Shown in pieces: positions 39,439 to 54,019 of a stretch of DNA of 64,000 nt (its first letter is position 1; each line of letters opens with the position of its first letter). A program made the translations under genes and the position numbers. The DNA is from Vibrio neptunius (GTDB lineage: Bacteria; Pseudomonadota; Gammaproteobacteria; Enterobacterales; Vibrionaceae): NCBI RefSeq assembly GCF_000967495.1, contig NZ_JXXU01000014.1, forward strand, positions 1-64,000, read 5' to 3'. Below the pieces are notes generated by a model. The model was given only the letters and a program-made list of their open reading frames with translations. It ran no database searches and was not told the origin of the DNA.

Positions 39439-41163
39439 ATGATTTCAGGCATCCTAGCATCTCCAGGTATTGCTATTGGTAAAGCACTACTCCTTCAAGA
39501 AGATGAAATTGTCCTAAACACTCACTCAATTACCGATGCTCAAATAGAAGCAGAAGTAGCTCGCTTTTTTGACGCACGTAACAAATCAGCAGCTCAGCTT
39601 GAAACTATCAAGCAGAAAGCCCTTGAAACCTTCGGTGAAGAAAAAGAAGCGATCTTTGAAGGTCATATCATGCTTCTTGAAGATGAAGAGCTAGAAGAAG
39701 AGATCCTAGCACTGATCAAAAACGACAAGATGCACGCCGATAACGCCATTCATACTGTTATCGAAGAACAAGCGACCGCTCTTGAATCCCTAGACGACGA
39801 ATACCTAAAAGAACGTGCAACTGATATCCGTGATATCGGCACCCGTTTTGTTAAAAATGCTCTTGGCATCAATATCGTTTCACTTAGCGATATCAACGAA
39901 GAAGTCATTCTGGTTGCTTACGACCTAACACCGTCAGAGACAGCGCAAATCAACCTAGACTACGTTCTTGGTTTTGCTTGTGACATTGGTGGTCGTACTT
40001 CTCACACCTCAATCATGGCTCGCTCACTTGAGCTTCCTGCCATCGTTGGTACGAACGACATCACTAAACAAGTTAAGAACGGCGACATGCTGATTCTAGA
40101 TGCGATGAACAACAAGATCGTTATCAACCCTTCTGATGCTGAGCTAGAAGAAGCAAAAGCTGTTAAAGCCGCTTTCATCGCTGAGAAAGAAGAACTTGCT
40201 AAACTGAAAGATCTCCACGCAGAGACTCTAGACGGTCACCGCGTAGAAGTTTGCGGTAACATCGGTACTGTTAAAGACTGTGACGGCATCATCCGTAACG
40301 GTGGCGAAGGTGTGGGTCTGTACCGTACTGAATTCCTATTCATGGACCGTGATGCGCTTCCTACTGAAGAAGAGCAGTACCAAGCGTACAAAGAAGTTGC
40401 TGAAGCAATGAACGGTGAGTCAGTAATCATCCGTACTATGGATATCGGTGGCGATAAAGACCTTCCTTACATGGATCTTCCTCAAGAGATGAACCCGTTC
40501 TTAGGCTGGCGCGCAGTACGTATCAGCTTAGATCGTCGTGAAATCCTACGTGACCAGCTACGCGGCATCCTGCGTGCATCTGCACACGGTAAGCTACGCA
40601 TCATGTTCCCAATGATCATCTCGGTTGAAGAGATCCGTGAACTGAAGAAAGCAATCGAAGAGTACAAAGCAGAACTTCGCGCTGAAGGCCATGCATTCGA
40701 CGAAAACATCGAAATTGGTGTAATGGTTGAGACTCCTGCAGCAGCTGCTATCGCACACCACCTAGCAAAAGAAGTCGAATTCTTCTCGATCGGTACCAAC
40801 GATCTTACTCAGTACACGCTAGCAGTAGACCGTGGTAACGAGATGATCTCACACCTATACAACCCACTATCTCCAGCTGTACTTACAGTGATCAAGCAAG
40901 TGATAGACGCTTCTCACGCTGAAGGTAAATGGACTGGTATGTGTGGTGAGCTTGCTGGTGATGAGAGAGCAACACTTCTGCTTCTGGGTATGGGGCTAGA
41001 CGAGTTCTCTATGAGCGGTATCTCTATTCCAAAAGTGAAGAAAGTGATTCGTAACTCGAACTTTGCAGAAGTCAAAGCAATGGCAGAAGAAGCGCTTTCT
41101 CTACCAACAGCAGCAGAAATTGAATCCGCTGTAGAAAAATTCATCGCAGAGAAAACTCAATAA
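39439..41163 (+). CDS. ptsI: PTS enzyme I (phosphoenolpyruvate-protein phosphotransferase)
   Basis: 574 residues, usual length. Takes phosphate from PEP to HPr. The phospho-His is H189 in [17 protein letters not shown]. The C-terminal PEP-binding barrel has [30 protein letters not shown] and [10 protein letters not shown], then [17 protein letters not shown] and [14 protein letters not shown]. Runs with crr 105 bases downstream. Confidence 0.98.
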   Translation: MISGILASPGIAIGKALLLQEDEIVLNTHSITDAQIEAEVARFFDARNKSAAQLETIKQKALETFGEEKEAIFEGHIMLLEDEELEEEILALIKNDKMHADNAIHTVIEEQATALESLDDEYLKERATDIRDIGTRFVKNALGINIVSLSDINEEVILVAYDLTPSETAQINLDYVLGFACDIGGRTSHTSIMARSLELPAIVGTNDITKQVKNGDMLILDAMNNKIVINPSDAELEEAKAVKAAFIAEKEELAKLKDLHAETLDGHRVEVCGNIGTVKDCDGIIRNGGEGVGLYRTEFLFMDRDALPTEEEQYQAYKEVAEAMNGESVIIRTMDIGGDKDLPYMDLPQEMNPFLGWRAVRISLDRREILRDQLRGILRASAHGKLRIMFPMIISVEEIRELKKAIEEYKAELRAEGHAFDENIEIGVMVETPAAAAIAHHLAKEVEFFSIGTNDLTQYTLAVDRGNEMISHLYNPLSPAVLTVIKQVIDASHAEGKWTGMCGELAGDERATLLLLGMGLDEFSMSGISIPKVKKVIRNSNFAEVKAMAEEALSLPTAAEIESAVEKFIAEKTQ

Positions 41164-41268
41164 TTGACTGATACCATTAAGATAGACGGCTAAAAACAGT
41201 CGTCTATCGTGTGAGATTGGTATACTATAATTCGACAGAATTGAATAAAACGTTAGGAGCATGACACA

Positions 41269-41778
41269 ATGGGTCTGTTTGACAAACTTAAGAAGCTAGT
41301 ATCTGACGACAGTGCTGACGCAGGTGCAATTGAAATCATCGCGCCTCTGTCTGGTGAAATCGTAAACATCGAAGATGTGCCAGATGTCGTTTTCGCTGAG
41401 AAAATCGTTGGTGACGGTATTGCTATCAAACCTGCTGGCAGCAAGATGGTAGCTCCTGTAAACGGTACAATCGGTAAGATCTTTGAAACTAACCACGCAT
41501 TCTCAATCGAGTCTGACGACGGCGTAGAGCTATTCGTTCACTTCGGTATCGACACTGTTGAACTAAAAGGCGAAGGCTTCAAGCGTATTGCAGAAGAAGG
41601 TCAAACAGTTAAAGCTGGCGACACTATCATCGAGTTCGATCTAGCGCTTCTAGAAGAGAAAGCAAAATCAACTCTAACGCCTGTCGTTATCTCTAACATG
41701 GACGAAATTAAAGAGCTGAACAAGCTATCTGGTTCAGTATCTGTGGGTGAAACACCAGTCCTACGCGTAACTAAGTAA
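41269..41778 (+). CDS. crr: PTS glucose-specific EIIA component
   Basis: 169 residues. The phosphorylated H91 is in [16 protein letters not shown], and the neighbouring H76 is in [13 protein letters not shown]-Glc phosphorylates EIICB-Glc and, depending on its phosphorylation, controls adenylate cyclase and inducer exclusion, so it is central to catabolite control. Ends in a strong terminator. Confidence 0.98.
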   Translation: MGLFDKLKKLVSDDSADAGAIEIIAPLSGEIVNIEDVPDVVFAEKIVGDGIAIKPAGSKMVAPVNGTIGKIFETNHAFSIESDDGVELFVHFGIDTVELKGEGFKRIAEEGQTVKAGDTIIEFDLALLEEKAKSTLTPVVISNMDEIKELNKLSGSVSVGETPVLRVTK

Positions 41779-41797
41779 TTTTTACTTAGCCAACTAC

Positions 41798-41827
41798 AAA
41801 AAACGCAGCGACTCAGCTGCGTTTTTT
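41798..41827. terminator. crr / ubiF bidirectional terminator
   Basis: Perfect 12-base arms AAAAAACGCAGC and GCTGCGTTTTTT with a six-base loop, between the convergent crr and ubiF. Confidence 0.93.
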
Positions 41828-41844
41828 ATCTCCTTTCTTTCAGA

Positions 41845-42999
41845 TTATTTTAGCCCCAATGCGTATTTCAACACCTGACTTTTTAACGGCCCAGCATTGT
41901 CAGCCACTTTTAGTGCGGCGTTGCGGACAAATTTAAGTGGAGCCAGATCGTTACTAAAACTCTTGTAGAAAAAGTCCATTCCCGATTGCATAAGCAGGTT
42001 ATCAGGGCGACGTTTACGTTCGTAGAGCTTGAGCACTTCCTGCGAAAAATGTGCCTTTCCTTCCGTCACGTCAAGTAACGCTGCAACATCTTTAAAGCCA
42101 ATATTTACCCCCTGTCCAGCCAGCGGGTTTATTGTATGCGCGGAATCACCAGCAAGCACACAACCAAGCGCTGAATAGGACTGTGCGTGTCGTCTGGTTA
42201 GAGGGAATGAGCCCGCTTGGAGTACTTTAATATCGCCTAGTTCGGCAGGAAAATGACTCAGAACCTCTTGCCTTAGCTGCTCATTGGTCATAGAACACAG
42301 CTGTTTGATGCGCTGAGGAGAATCATACCAGACCAATGAGCCCTGATTTCCGCATAACGGAAGAAATGAACGCGGCCCTGATGGCGTAAATTGCTGCCAG
42401 GTAATGTCTTGTTGGGGCTGTTCAGTTTCAACATTAATCAGCATACAGTGTTGGCGATAGTCCCATGCTGTCACACCAATCCCAGCGAGATCTCTGACCT
42501 TAGAATTAGCTCCGTCAGCCCCAACAACCAAGTCAGCCTGAATAGATTGGCCAGAAATCAAGCTAACCGTGCAAGGTTGACCAAACTCAATGTGATCGAA
42601 TCGCTCTGGGCAACGAAGCGTGATGTTAGGGTAACGTTCAATTTCCTTCCACAGTCCCAACTGAATCAGGCGGTTTTCAACAATATAGCCAAGTCGCTCC
42701 ATATTCAGTGCATCAGCATGGAAACGGGTTCTGCATTCTGGGCGTTCCCAAGTTTCCAGTCGACGGTAAGGACACACTCGCATCTGTGATATTGCCTGCC
42801 AAGCACCCAGTTCTTCCAATATCGAGACAGAATGCTGTGAGATCGCCGAGACGCGAATATCCATCGGCTGATCTGCTGAAAACGGCTGAGGTGCTTTACC
42901 TTCAACGACAACAACGGCTCTGCCTTGCTTGGCGAAACCGATCGCAATCGCCGCACCAACCATACCGCCACCGATAACGGCAACATCATATTTGGTCAT
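41845..42999 (-). CDS. ubiF: 2-octaprenyl-3-methyl-6-methoxy-1,4-benzoquinol hydroxylase (UbiF)
   Basis: 384 residues from ATG 42999 (a GTG three codons upstream is also in frame). Flavin monooxygenase of ubiquinone synthesis. The FAD-binding start is VAVIGGGMVGAAIAIGFAKQG, the second site ADLVVGADGANSKVRDL, and the third CVLAGDSAHTINPLAGQGVNIGFKD. Sequence alone cannot separate UbiF from UbiH or UbiI with full certainty, but its place divergent from miaB is that of UbiF in E. coli. Confidence 0.85.
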   Translation of the reverse strand: MTKYDVAVIGGGMVGAAIAIGFAKQGRAVVVVEGKAPQPFSADQPMDIRVSAISQHSVSILEELGAWQAISQMRVCPYRRLETWERPECRTRFHADALNMERLGYIVENRLIQLGLWKEIERYPNITLRCPERFDHIEFGQPCTVSLISGQSIQADLVVGADGANSKVRDLAGIGVTAWDYRQHCMLINVETEQPQQDITWQQFTPSGPRSFLPLCGNQGSLVWYDSPQRIKQLCSMTNEQLRQEVLSHFPAELGDIKVLQAGSFPLTRRHAQSYSALGCVLAGDSAHTINPLAGQGVNIGFKDVAALLDVTEGKAHFSQEVLKLYERKRRPDNLLMQSGMDFFYKSFSNDLAPLKFVRNAALKVADNAGPLKSQVLKYALGLK

Positions 43000-43287
43000 A
43001 TTTTGCACTTTATTTGTTGATTATATCGCTGTTTTTCATTGTACTTTTTCATCGCCGAAATGTAACCAAAAACCTCAACACATATAAGGGCAAAGCCCTT
43101 GCATTGCAAAGGTTTTAACTGAAAAGGTGACAACACTAGTCAGTGGGTTTTTAAAGCAGTACAATACGCCGCTTACCGCCACCATAGCGGCTAAAGTATC
43201 GCCAATTGCAAAGAATAAAAGCGGCTGGCACTGTTATATACTGGGCGATTTGCTCCCTTAATTTAAACTAACGATCGAGCGAACAAC

Positions 43288-44712
43288 ATGAGTAAAAAAC
43301 TGCTAATTAAAACCTGGGGCTGTCAGATGAACGAATACGATTCATCGAAAATGGCCGATCTACTGAATGCTGCAAACGGCTATGAGCTAACAGAAGAACC
43401 AGAGGAAGCAGACGTACTACTATTGAATACCTGTTCTATCCGTGAAAAAGCACAAGAAAAGGTATTCCACCAGCTAGGTCGTTGGAAAACCCTTAAAGAT
43501 AAAAAAGAAGGCGTTGTTATTGGTGTGGGCGGCTGTGTAGCGACTCAGGAAGGTGACCACATTCGCGAGCGTGCGCCGTTCGTTGACGTCATCTTTGGCC
43601 CTCAGACATTGCACCGCCTGCCTGAAATGATCAAACAGTCGCAGAGTAATGACGCGCCAGTGATGGACATCTCTTTCCCAGAGATTGAGAAGTTTGACCG
43701 CCTGCCAGAGCCACGTGCAGAAGGCGCTACCGCATTTGTTTCTATTATGGAAGGTTGTTCGAAGTACTGTACCTACTGTGTTGTACCGTACACCCGTGGT
43801 GAAGAAGTTAGCCGCCCAATGGATGATGTTCTATTCGAAATTGCTCAGCTAGCGGATCAAGGCGTACGTGAAGTGAACCTGCTAGGGCAAAACGTTAATG
43901 CTTACCGAGGTCCAACACACGAAGGTGATATCTGCAGCTTCGCAGAATTGCTTCGTCTTGTCGCTTCAATTGATGGTATCGACCGAATTCGTTTCACCAC
44001 CAGTCACCCGCTGGAATTCACCGATGACATTATTGCCGTTTACGAAGACACGCCAGAGCTAGTAAGCTTCTTGCACCTACCAGTGCAAAGTGGCAGCGAC
44101 CGTATTCTAACTATGATGAAGCGCCCGCACACAGGTATCGAATACAAGTCAATTATCCGTAAACTGCGCAAAGCGCGTCCTGATATTCAAATCAGCTCTG
44201 ACTTTATTGTTGGCTTCCCAGGTGAATCTGATATGGACCACCAAGCCACAATGAAGCTGATCAAAGATGTCGATTTCGACATGAGCTTCAGCTTTATCTT
44301 CTCGCCACGTCCGGGGACACCCGCTGCAGATTATCCATGTGACCTGTCAGAGCAGACCAAGAAAGAGCGCCTGTACGAACTTCAGCAAACAGTGAATGCG
44401 CAAGCGATGCGCTTCTCTCGCCTAATGCTGGGTACAGAACAACGCGTATTGGTTGAAGGTCCTTCGAAAAAGAATCTGATGGAACTTCGCGCACGGACTG
44501 AGAACAACCGCGTTGTTAACTTCGAAGGTAATGCTGAGCTTATCGGTCAATTTGTAGATGTGAAAATTACGGATGTCTTCGCTAACTCATTGCGTGGTGA
44601 AATTGTGCGTACAGAGAAAGACATGGATCTGCGCACGGTAATCTCACCAACTCAGATGATGGCGAAAACAAAACGCGAAGATGAGCTAGGTGTAGCAACC
44701 TTTACACCTTAA
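43288..44712 (+). CDS. miaB: tRNA-2-methylthio-N6-dimethylallyladenosine synthase MiaB
   Basis: 474 residues. Radical-SAM methylthiotransferase acting on ms2i6A37 of tRNA. The N-terminal UPF0004 cysteines are C12, C49 and C83 ([21 protein letters not shown]) and bind one Fe-S cluster; the radical-SAM cluster is C157, C161, C164 in [11 protein letters not shown]-terminal TRAM domain is at about 380-445 ([19 protein letters not shown]). A terminator lies between it and ybeZ, so the following genes are a separate unit. Confidence 0.97.
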   Translation: MSKKLLIKTWGCQMNEYDSSKMADLLNAANGYELTEEPEEADVLLLNTCSIREKAQEKVFHQLGRWKTLKDKKEGVVIGVGGCVATQEGDHIRERAPFVDVIFGPQTLHRLPEMIKQSQSNDAPVMDISFPEIEKFDRLPEPRAEGATAFVSIMEGCSKYCTYCVVPYTRGEEVSRPMDDVLFEIAQLADQGVREVNLLGQNVNAYRGPTHEGDICSFAELLRLVASIDGIDRIRFTTSHPLEFTDDIIAVYEDTPELVSFLHLPVQSGSDRILTMMKRPHTGIEYKSIIRKLRKARPDIQISSDFIVGFPGESDMDHQATMKLIKDVDFDMSFSFIFSPRPGTPAADYPCDLSEQTKKERLYELQQTVNAQAMRFSRLMLGTEQRVLVEGPSKKNLMELRARTENNRVVNFEGNAELIGQFVDVKITDVFANSLRGEIVRTEKDMDLRTVISPTQMMAKTKREDELGVATFTP

Positions 44713-44776
44713 GTTCGAAATTAGCTTGAATTTACCTGACTCTGATACCATCTTAGAGAAAGGTATATAAAGTCAC

Positions 44777-44805
44777 TAAAAGCCCGGTCTAAATCGGGCT
44801 TTTTT
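44777..44805 (+). terminator. miaB terminator
   Basis: Arms AAAAGCCCG and CGGGCTTTT with a GTCTAAAT loop and T-run, before ybeZ. Confidence 0.9.
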
Positions 44806-44831
44806 AGAGTGACAAACAACGAGAGGCAACT

Positions 44832-45929
44832 TTGAGCAATAAAATTGTGACTCTAGAGATCGATCTAGAACCTTCTGATAACCGCCGCCTTGCAAGTCTG
44901 TGCGGTCCTTTCGATGACAACATCAAACACTTAGAACGCCGTTTGGGTGTCGAAATTAGCTACCGAGGCAACTTCTTTACCATCGTAGGTAAGCCACATA
45001 CCAGTGCTGCAGCGCTTGAAATCATTAAAACACTTTACGTCAACACGGCACCTGTTCGCGGCAACATTCCTGATGTTGAACCAGACGAAATCCACCTTGC
45101 GATAAAAGAGACGGGTGTACTTGAGCAAGATCTAGAAGCAAGCTTCGAGCACGGCAAAGAAGTGTTCATTAAGACCAAGAAAGGCGTCATCAAACCGCGT
45201 ACGCCAAACCAAGGTCAATACTTAATGAACATGGTTACCCATGACATCTCTTTCGGTATTGGTCCTGCCGGTACAGGTAAAACTTACCTCGCCGTTGCAG
45301 CCGCTGTTGATGCCCTTGAACGCCAAGAAATTCGCCGTATTCTCCTCACTCGCCCTGCGGTTGAAGCCGGCGAGAAGTTAGGTTTCCTACCAGGTGACCT
45401 GAGCCAAAAAGTCGACCCTTATCTTCGTCCACTTTACGACGCTCTTTTCGAAATGTTGGGCTTCGAGAAAGTAGAGAAACTGATTGAACGTAATGTTATT
45501 GAAGTGGCTCCACTGGCTTATATGCGGGGCCGTACATTAAACGATGCGTTCATCATCTTGGATGAAAGTCAGAATACAACCGTTGAACAAATGAAAATGT
45601 TCCTGACTCGAATCGGCTTCAACTCCCGCGCAGTCATCACTGGTGATGTTACTCAAATTGATTTACCGCGGGGAGCAAAGTCAGGTCTTCGCCATGCCAT
45701 TGAAGTTCTCAATGAAGTAGATGAAATCAGTTTCAACTTCTTCCAATCTGACGACGTCGTTCGACACCCAGTGGTTGCTCGCATCGTCAATGCCTATGAG
45801 AAGTGGGAAGCGCAAGATCAAAAAGAGCGCAAAGAGTACGAAAAACGACGTCGTGAAGAACGCGAAGCAAAATTTCAGGATGCACCAGCGGCTCAACCTG
45901 GTGTGACTTCGGAGACGAAACCGTCATGA
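44832..45929 (+). CDS. ybeZ: PhoH-like ATPase YbeZ
   Basis: 365 residues. Start TTG 44832, with GAGAGG at 44821-44826. P-loop [18 protein letters not shown] near residue 140 and a DEXX-type [11 protein letters not shown] motif define the PhoH ATPase; a short KH-like N-terminal segment and a Lys/Arg/Glu-rich tail are typical. It works with YbeY in RNA metabolism and stress response. The stop overlaps the ybeY start by four bases (ATGA). Confidence 0.95.
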   Translation: MSNKIVTLEIDLEPSDNRRLASLCGPFDDNIKHLERRLGVEISYRGNFFTIVGKPHTSAAALEIIKTLYVNTAPVRGNIPDVEPDEIHLAIKETGVLEQDLEASFEHGKEVFIKTKKGVIKPRTPNQGQYLMNMVTHDISFGIGPAGTGKTYLAVAAAVDALERQEIRRILLTRPAVEAGEKLGFLPGDLSQKVDPYLRPLYDALFEMLGFEKVEKLIERNVIEVAPLAYMRGRTLNDAFIILDESQNTTVEQMKMFLTRIGFNSRAVITGDVTQIDLPRGAKSGLRHAIEVLNEVDEISFNFFQSDDVVRHPVVARIVNAYEKWEAQDQKERKEYEKRRREEREAKFQDAPAAQPGVTSETKPS

Positions 45930-46396
45930 GCATCGAACTAGATCTTCAAGTAGCAGTCGAAGATGAGAAAGGCTTACCAAGCTTTGAAGATGTCTATCTC
46001 TGGTTAAACTCTGCAGTAACAAAATTTCAGCCTCAAGCCGAAATCACCGTTCGTATTGTCGATGAACAGGAAAGCCATCAGCTTAACCATGACTATCGCG
46101 GCAAAGACAAACCAACCAATGTGTTGTCTTTTCCTTTTGAAGCACCTCCGGGTATTGAGCTGGATTTGCTCGGTGATCTCATCATCTGCAAACAGGTAGT
46201 TGAGCAAGAAGCACAAGAGCAATCTAAACCTTTGATGGCACACTGGGCGCATATGGTTGTACATGGTAGCTTGCATCTGCTAGGTTATGATCATATCGAG
46301 GACGACGAAGCCGAAGAGATGGAGTCGTTCGAAACAGAAATTATGCTGAGTATGGGTTTTCAAGATCCATACCTAGCGGAAAAAGAGTCGTCGTAA
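45926..46396 (+). CDS. ybeY: Endoribonuclease YbeY
   Basis: 156 residues. Metal-binding motif [20 protein letters not shown] with the H-x3-H-x5-H histidines. Required for 16S rRNA 3' maturation and ribosome quality control. Coupled to ybeZ by start/stop overlap; corC follows about 100 bases later. Confidence 0.97.
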   Translation: MSIELDLQVAVEDEKGLPSFEDVYLWLNSAVTKFQPQAEITVRIVDEQESHQLNHDYRGKDKPTNVLSFPFEAPPGIELDLLGDLIICKQVVEQEAQEQSKPLMAHWAHMVVHGSLHLLGYDHIEDDEAEEMESFETEIMLSMGFQDPYLAEKESS

Positions 46397-46494
46397 GGCT
46401 GCTCGCTTGTGAAAGCCCAGAAGCTTTATGTACCTCTTCTCGGCTTTCAATGTGAGCTATCACACATCTGATAGCGTTGCTTAATTGAGAAAAA

Positions 46495-47394
46495 ATGAAC
46501 GAAGATAATTCGCCCTCTTCTCTAGAAGGTAAAAAAGAAAAATCTGAAGGTCCGAGTAGAAAGTCCTTCTTCGGACGCCTAGGTCAACTGTTCCAAGGTG
46601 AACCTAAAGATCGCCAAGAGTTAGTGGAAGTGTTCCGTGACTCAGAAGAGAATGACCTGATCGACCACGACACCCGAGATATGCTTGAAGGTGTTATGGA
46701 AATCGCAGAAATGCGCGTGCGTGATATTATGATCCCACGCTCTCAAATGGTCACGGTTGATCGTAGCGATGATTTAGACGCTCTGGTTAACCTAATTACT
46801 GATGCACAACACTCACGCTACCCTGTTATCAGTGAAGACAAAGACCATGTTGAAGGCATCCTGTTAGCGAAGGACTTACTTAAATATTTAGGCTCAGGCA
46901 GTGCGCCATTTGATATTGAACAAGTGATCCGCCCTGCGGTCGTTGTTCCTGAAAGTAAACGGGTAGATCGTCTACTCAAAGAGTTCCGAGAGGAACGATA
47001 TCACATGTCTATTGTCGTAGATGAGTTCGGTGGTGTTTCTGGTCTTGTGACTATTGAAGATATTCTCGAAGAGATCGTGGGTGACATCGAAGATGAATTC
47101 GACGACGAGGAAGAGCTAGATATCCGCAAACTCAGCAAGCACACCTACGCAGTGAAAGCCCTGACCACAATTGAAGAGTTCAACGAAACTTTCAATACCT
47201 CATTCAGTGATGAAGAGGTTGACACTGTTGGCGGTATGGTAATGACGGCATTCGGTCATCTCCCTTCACGCGGTGAAGTGGTGGAACTTGAAAACTATAG
47301 CTTCAAAGTTACCTCTGCGGACAACCGTCGTGTATTGCAGCTTCAAGTGACAATACCTGACGAAGAGCCTCTTCCGGAACCAGCCGAAGAGTAA
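46495..47394 (+). CDS. corC: CorC/YbeX, CBS-pair protein of magnesium and cobalt homeostasis
   Basis: 299 residues. A hydrophilic N-terminus leads to two CBS motifs ([20 protein letters not shown] and [20 protein letters not shown]) and a C-terminal CorC/HlyC domain ([16 protein letters not shown]). The acidic [13 protein letters not shown] region sits between. Despite the name it has no membrane span. Linked in E. coli with CorA-mediated Mg2+/Co2+ efflux and with ribosome function; its neighbours ybeY and lnt fit the E. coli order. Confidence 0.93.
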   Translation: MNEDNSPSSLEGKKEKSEGPSRKSFFGRLGQLFQGEPKDRQELVEVFRDSEENDLIDHDTRDMLEGVMEIAEMRVRDIMIPRSQMVTVDRSDDLDALVNLITDAQHSRYPVISEDKDHVEGILLAKDLLKYLGSGSAPFDIEQVIRPAVVVPESKRVDRLLKEFREERYHMSIVVDEFGGVSGLVTIEDILEEIVGDIEDEFDDEEELDIRKLSKHTYAVKALTTIEEFNETFNTSFSDEEVDTVGGMVMTAFGHLPSRGEVVELENYSFKVTSADNRRVLQLQVTIPDEEPLPEPAEE

Positions 47395-47432
47395 CGCTAA
47401 TTTCCCCAAACGGGATACTCAGAAGTATTACG

Positions 47433-48941
47433 ATGATAAAAACGCTTTTTCATCGCCTAAAACGGCCGCTTGCGGCCGTTTTTGTTGGCGCTTTAACAAC
47501 TTTGGCTTTTGCTCCTTACCAGTTATGGCCAGTGGCCCTACTAAGCCCGATTATTTTGTTGGCTTTGATACACAATCAATCAACTAAAAATGCTCTTGGG
47601 ATAGGTTACGCTTGGGGAGTCGGCCAATTCGCGACAGGTATCAGTTGGGTTCATATTAGTATCGATAACTTTGGTGGTATGCCCAAAATCGCCAGCGTAT
47701 TCTTGATGGCACTCCTCGTCGGCTACTTGTCTCTATATTCGGGCTTATTTGCTTGGAGCTTGAATCGATTTTTTCCAACTTCAAACCGAACGCGCTTTCT
47801 CCTCGCCGCTCCTGCTATTTGGTTAATCTGTGACTGGCTACGTGGCTGGGTCATGACAGGTTTTCCATGGCTATGGCTTGGTTATAGTCAAATCGACAGC
47901 CCTTTAGCAAATTTTGCCCCAATTGGTGGCGTTGAAATACTGACCTTACTTCTGATAGCCAGTGCTGGCAGCATTGTCTATGCGGTCAATCATAAGCAAT
48001 GGCTACACCTTCTGATCCCCGCGGTTATTTTTGCTACGGGATACGGACTACAATCTGCCAATTGGGTCACTCTCAACCCTAATAGCACCACTAAAATTGC
48101 GCTGATACAGGGTAATGTGAATCAAGCGAAGAAATGGTTACCACAAGAACGCTGGCCAACCATCATGAAATACACTGATCTCACGCGCGAGAACTGGGAT
48201 GCCGACATTATTGTTTGGCCAGAGGCCGCCATACCAGCGTTTGAATTTGAGATTTCAACGTATTTGAGCAATTTGGACTCCGCAGCTAAGATGAATCATA
48301 GTGCGGTAATTACAGGTGTAGTCAATCAGGGAGAAGACCGCCAATTCTACAACAGTATTCTTACTGTTGGTCAAACACCTTATGGCGATTACAGCTTTGA
48401 TATGAGCGAACGTTATCACAAGCATCATCTATTGCCATTCGGTGAGTTTGTACCTTTTGAGAATATCCTCAGGCCGTTAGCGCCGCTATTTAATCTACCT
48501 ATGTCCTCATTTAGCCGAGGTGATTTCATACAGCCAAATATTGATGCTAACGGCAAACAACTGGCGCCTGCTCTGTGCTACGAGATTATTTTCAATGAGC
48601 AAGTACGTGAAAACGTCACTGAAGACACTGATTTTATATTAACCCTGTCAAACGATGCATGGTTTGGTAAATCAATCGGCCCATTGCAGCATATGGAAAT
48701 CGCTCGTATGAGAGCGCTTGAGTTAGGTAAACCTGTCATTCGCTCAACCAACAATGGCGTTACCGCGGTGACCGATTACAAGGGCAACATCACCGCGCAG
48801 ATCCCTCAGTTCGAAACAGAGGTCTTGCGCACAGAGGTCACCTCCACCCAAGGGCAAACTCCCTATCGGCAATTCGGAACTTGGCCACTCTACATCTGGG
48901 TACTACTGAGTTTGGTTGCTGGTTGGCGATTGAGGAAGTAA
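47433..48941 (+). CDS. lnt: Apolipoprotein N-acyltransferase
   Basis: 502 residues with six membrane segments in the N-terminal part ([21 protein letters not shown] and others) and a periplasmic nitrilase-like domain. Catalytic triad candidates: Glu in [11 protein letters not shown], Lys in [12 protein letters not shown], and the nucleophile Cys in PALCYEIIF. It adds the third fatty acid to lipoproteins, which fits several lipoproteins in this window (lptE, rlpA). A terminator follows. Confidence 0.97.
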   Translation: MIKTLFHRLKRPLAAVFVGALTTLAFAPYQLWPVALLSPIILLALIHNQSTKNALGIGYAWGVGQFATGISWVHISIDNFGGMPKIASVFLMALLVGYLSLYSGLFAWSLNRFFPTSNRTRFLLAAPAIWLICDWLRGWVMTGFPWLWLGYSQIDSPLANFAPIGGVEILTLLLIASAGSIVYAVNHKQWLHLLIPAVIFATGYGLQSANWVTLNPNSTTKIALIQGNVNQAKKWLPQERWPTIMKYTDLTRENWDADIIVWPEAAIPAFEFEISTYLSNLDSAAKMNHSAVITGVVNQGEDRQFYNSILTVGQTPYGDYSFDMSERYHKHHLLPFGEFVPFENILRPLAPLFNLPMSSFSRGDFIQPNIDANGKQLAPALCYEIIFNEQVRENVTEDTDFILTLSNDAWFGKSIGPLQHMEIARMRALELGKPVIRSTNNGVTAVTDYKGNITAQIPQFETEVLRTEVTSTQGQTPYRQFGTWPLYIWVLLSLVAGWRLRK

Positions 48942-48954
48942 GAATAGAATCAGG

Positions 48955-48988
48955 GATGGGCGGACATGCCAATGCCCCCATCTTTTTT
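48955..48988 (+). terminator. lnt terminator
   Basis: Arms GATGGG (48955-48960) and CCCATC (48977-48982), extended by a few pairs, and a six-base T-run. Confidence 0.78.
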
Positions 48989-49011
48989 GTCAGTAGCCAG
49001 ACTATTTGCAT

Positions 49012-49482
49012 TTAGGGCTTCAGCAGTTGGCGGCTAAAGCCTTTTCCACCACATTTCGTGCATGGAATGACCACAGTTGGATGATTGTATTGCGTTTTAT
49101 GACCACATTCGTCACACACTAAAAAACCTAATCCAATCACTTCACCTGCTTGATATAACCCTTGATGCTCTAAGTCAGCAAACAACTCAATCCATTCGAC
49201 CTTTGTTCGGTCTGTGATATCCAATAGCCCCTGCCAGATAGAATCGGCCACCATTAGATAAAAAGGCCCGCCTTTGGATTCTTCGTAGCTATCAGCAAAC
49301 TCTTTCAAATCTGACTTTACATACGCTGACACCAAAGCCAGTTCATCTTTAGTCAAATCATTGGCCGCTTCAACGACCTTTTCTGAGGTTTCAAAAACGC
49401 GGTTGACTTCATCTGGGCTATGTTTGAGCGCTTCCACAACATCCTCAAACATTTCTTCATAACCTGCTTTACGTTTTGGCAT
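49012..49482 (-). CDS. ybeL: Zinc-ribbon protein, YbeL/DUF1451 family
   Basis: 156 residues, helical first 120 residues, then a C-terminal zinc ribbon formed by CDECGHKTQYNHP and IPCTKCGGKGF (two CxxC pairs). The AAGGAGG ribosome site 9 bases before the ATG is very strong. Function in E. coli is unknown. Convergent with lnt, divergent from leuS. Confidence 0.88.
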   Translation of the reverse strand: MPKRKAGYEEMFEDVVEALKHSPDEVNRVFETSEKVVEAANDLTKDELALVSAYVKSDLKEFADSYEESKGGPFYLMVADSIWQGLLDITDRTKVEWIELFADLEHQGLYQAGEVIGLGFLVCDECGHKTQYNHPTVVIPCTKCGGKGFSRQLLKP

Positions 49483-49587
49483 AGTGACCTCCTTCTCGCG
49501 ACTCGGGAGAATTGCGCCCGTAGACTATTGTTGTGCTCCTCTCCTTTAGGTATTCTATGACGATCTATTTATGTCTGTTCTAACTGA

Positions 49588-52194
<2,607 letters not shown>

Positions 52195-52305
52195 TTCGCC
52201 CAGCTAAAGTCTTAAGCAGGGTGTATTGACCCTGCTTTACTTATCTCAGCCTATTCTGACGAGTAGCCTGAGATAAGTATTCCAATAATCGAGAAAAATT
52301 CACCA

Positions 52306-52938
52306 ATGCGCCTATTGTCAATCTCTACTTTAAAGCTCGCCAGTGTTGTACTTACAGCGAGTCTGCTGTCTGCCTGTGGTTTCCACCTCCGTGGTGATTA
52401 TTCTATCCCAGATGAGTTGGATACGATGTCGCTAACCAGTTACGATCAATACAGTACGTTTACTCGCGTGATGAAAGCCCAATTAAGAATGAGTGAAATT
52501 GAAGTAGTTCCGCCATCGGATAATATCCCCAATCTTCAGTTGCTCGGTGAAGGGGTTAGTGAACGTACACTCTCACTTTACCAAAATACTCGCGCGGCAG
52601 AGATTGAGTTGACATTTTCAGCGAGCTACAGCGTGTCAATCCCGGATGTAGGTATCAAAACATTCTATACCAGCGTGACTCGAAGCTACTTGGATAACCC
52701 GCTAACAGCTCTAGCGAAGTCAGTGGAGCGCGATATGATCGAAGATGAAATGCGTAAGCTAGCTGCAACTCAGATCATTCGTCAAATGGCCCGTTTAAAG
52801 GCCGATATCGAGGCAAATGAGCTCGAAATGGAGTCAAAAGAAGCTCAATTGAAAACCGAGAAGGAGCAATACCGTATTAAAACCTACGTATCAGATGAAC
52901 CTCAAACCTCCTCTGATGAACACGCTAGCGTGCAGTAG
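52306..52938 (+). CDS. lptE: LPS-assembly lipoprotein LptE
   Basis: 210 residues. Lipobox LLSACG with Cys24, then the fixed start GFHLRGDYSIPDELDTM of LptE (RlpB). The tail from about 165 is charged and coiled-coil like (ADIEANELEMESKEAQLKTE). It forms a complex with LptD in the outer membrane and helps place LPS. holA starts 8 bases after the stop. Confidence 0.95.
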   Translation: MRLLSISTLKLASVVLTASLLSACGFHLRGDYSIPDELDTMSLTSYDQYSTFTRVMKAQLRMSEIEVVPPSDNIPNLQLLGEGVSERTLSLYQNTRAAEIELTFSASYSVSIPDVGIKTFYTSVTRSYLDNPLTALAKSVERDMIEDEMRKLAATQIIRQMARLKADIEANELEMESKEAQLKTEKEQYRIKTYVSDEPQTSSDEHASVQ

Positions 52939-52946
52939 AGTCTCAA

Positions 52947-53960
52947 ATGCGAATATTTGCGGATCGATTGGTGGAACAGCTAAATAAGCAGCTCCACCCC
53001 ACTTATCTACTTTTTGGCAATGAACCGTTACTACTACAAGAATCTCGACAGTCGATTCACAAAGCCGCTCAAGCTCAAGGTTTTGAAGAGCGGCACCGTT
53101 TTGCAGTAGACAATCACTTTGATTGGAATTCAGTGTATGACTGTTGCCAAGCCTTGAGTCTTTTCTCATCGCGCCAGTTGATTGAGTTAGAGCTCCCTGA
53201 ATCAGGGGTAAACGCGGCGATGGCAAAAGAACTAGTAGGCATTTCAGAGACGTTGCATGACGACATTATTTTAGTGGTAATTGGCTCTAAACTCACCAAA
53301 GCTCAGGAAAATGCCAAATGGTTTAAAGCCTTAGCCTCCCGTGGTTGTTGGGTCAATTGCCTTACCCCCGATCTCAGTCGCCTACCTCAGTTTGTTCAAT
53401 CTCGCTGCAGGGCTCTAAAACTGAGCCCAGATACAGAGGCGATTCAAATGTTGGCCCAGTGGCATGAAGGCAATTTGTTCGCACTGACACAAAGCCTAGA
53501 AAAACTGGCGCTTTTGTATCCTGATGGGCAACTTAACCTAATCAGGCTCGAAGAGTCGCTGAGCCGACATAATCATTTCACCGTATTTCACTGGTCAGAC
53601 GCACTGCTAGCGGGAAAAGCTAACCGAGCTCAACGAGTATTAAGGCAACTAGAAGCGGAAGGCGTTGAAGTAGTGATTTTGCTTCGAACCATTCAAAAGG
53701 AACTGACTCAGCTACTCTCTATGCAACAACAAATGCAATCACAATCCATTGGACAAGTGTTTGAACACCACCGGATATGGCAATCCAAGCGGCCGCTATA
53801 CTCTGCGGCGTTGAACCGTCTTTCTCACAACAAGATCATTCAGTTAATTCATTTAATTGCCAAAGCTGAAATTGTTTCCAAAACTCAATATAGCCTGTCT
53901 AACTGGCCACTATTAAACCAGTTAAGTGCTGAGATGTGCTTGCCGCAAGTGAAGCTATAA
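52947..53960 (+). CDS. holA: DNA polymerase III delta subunit
   Basis: 337 residues. Family marks: PTYLLFGNEPLLLQESRQSI, a Glu/Ser-rich central AAA-like part (QLIELELPES) and a C-terminal collar region (LAKAEIVSKTQYSLSNWPLL near the end, preceded by NKIIQLIHLIA). Clamp-loader subunit that opens the beta ring. The cluster goes directly to rsfS; the nadD gene usually found here in E. coli is not present. Confidence 0.93.
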   Translation: MRIFADRLVEQLNKQLHPTYLLFGNEPLLLQESRQSIHKAAQAQGFEERHRFAVDNHFDWNSVYDCCQALSLFSSRQLIELELPESGVNAAMAKELVGISETLHDDIILVVIGSKLTKAQENAKWFKALASRGCWVNCLTPDLSRLPQFVQSRCRALKLSPDTEAIQMLAQWHEGNLFALTQSLEKLALLYPDGQLNLIRLEESLSRHNHFTVFHWSDALLAGKANRAQRVLRQLEAEGVEVVILLRTIQKELTQLLSMQQQMQSQSIGQVFEHHRIWQSKRPLYSAALNRLSHNKIIQLIHLIAKAEIVSKTQYSLSNWPLLNQLSAEMCLPQVKL

Positions 53961-54019
53961 AAAGCGTGGTATACTGCGCCGCTTTGATTTGACCCAAAAT
54001 GAATAAAGAGGACATTACC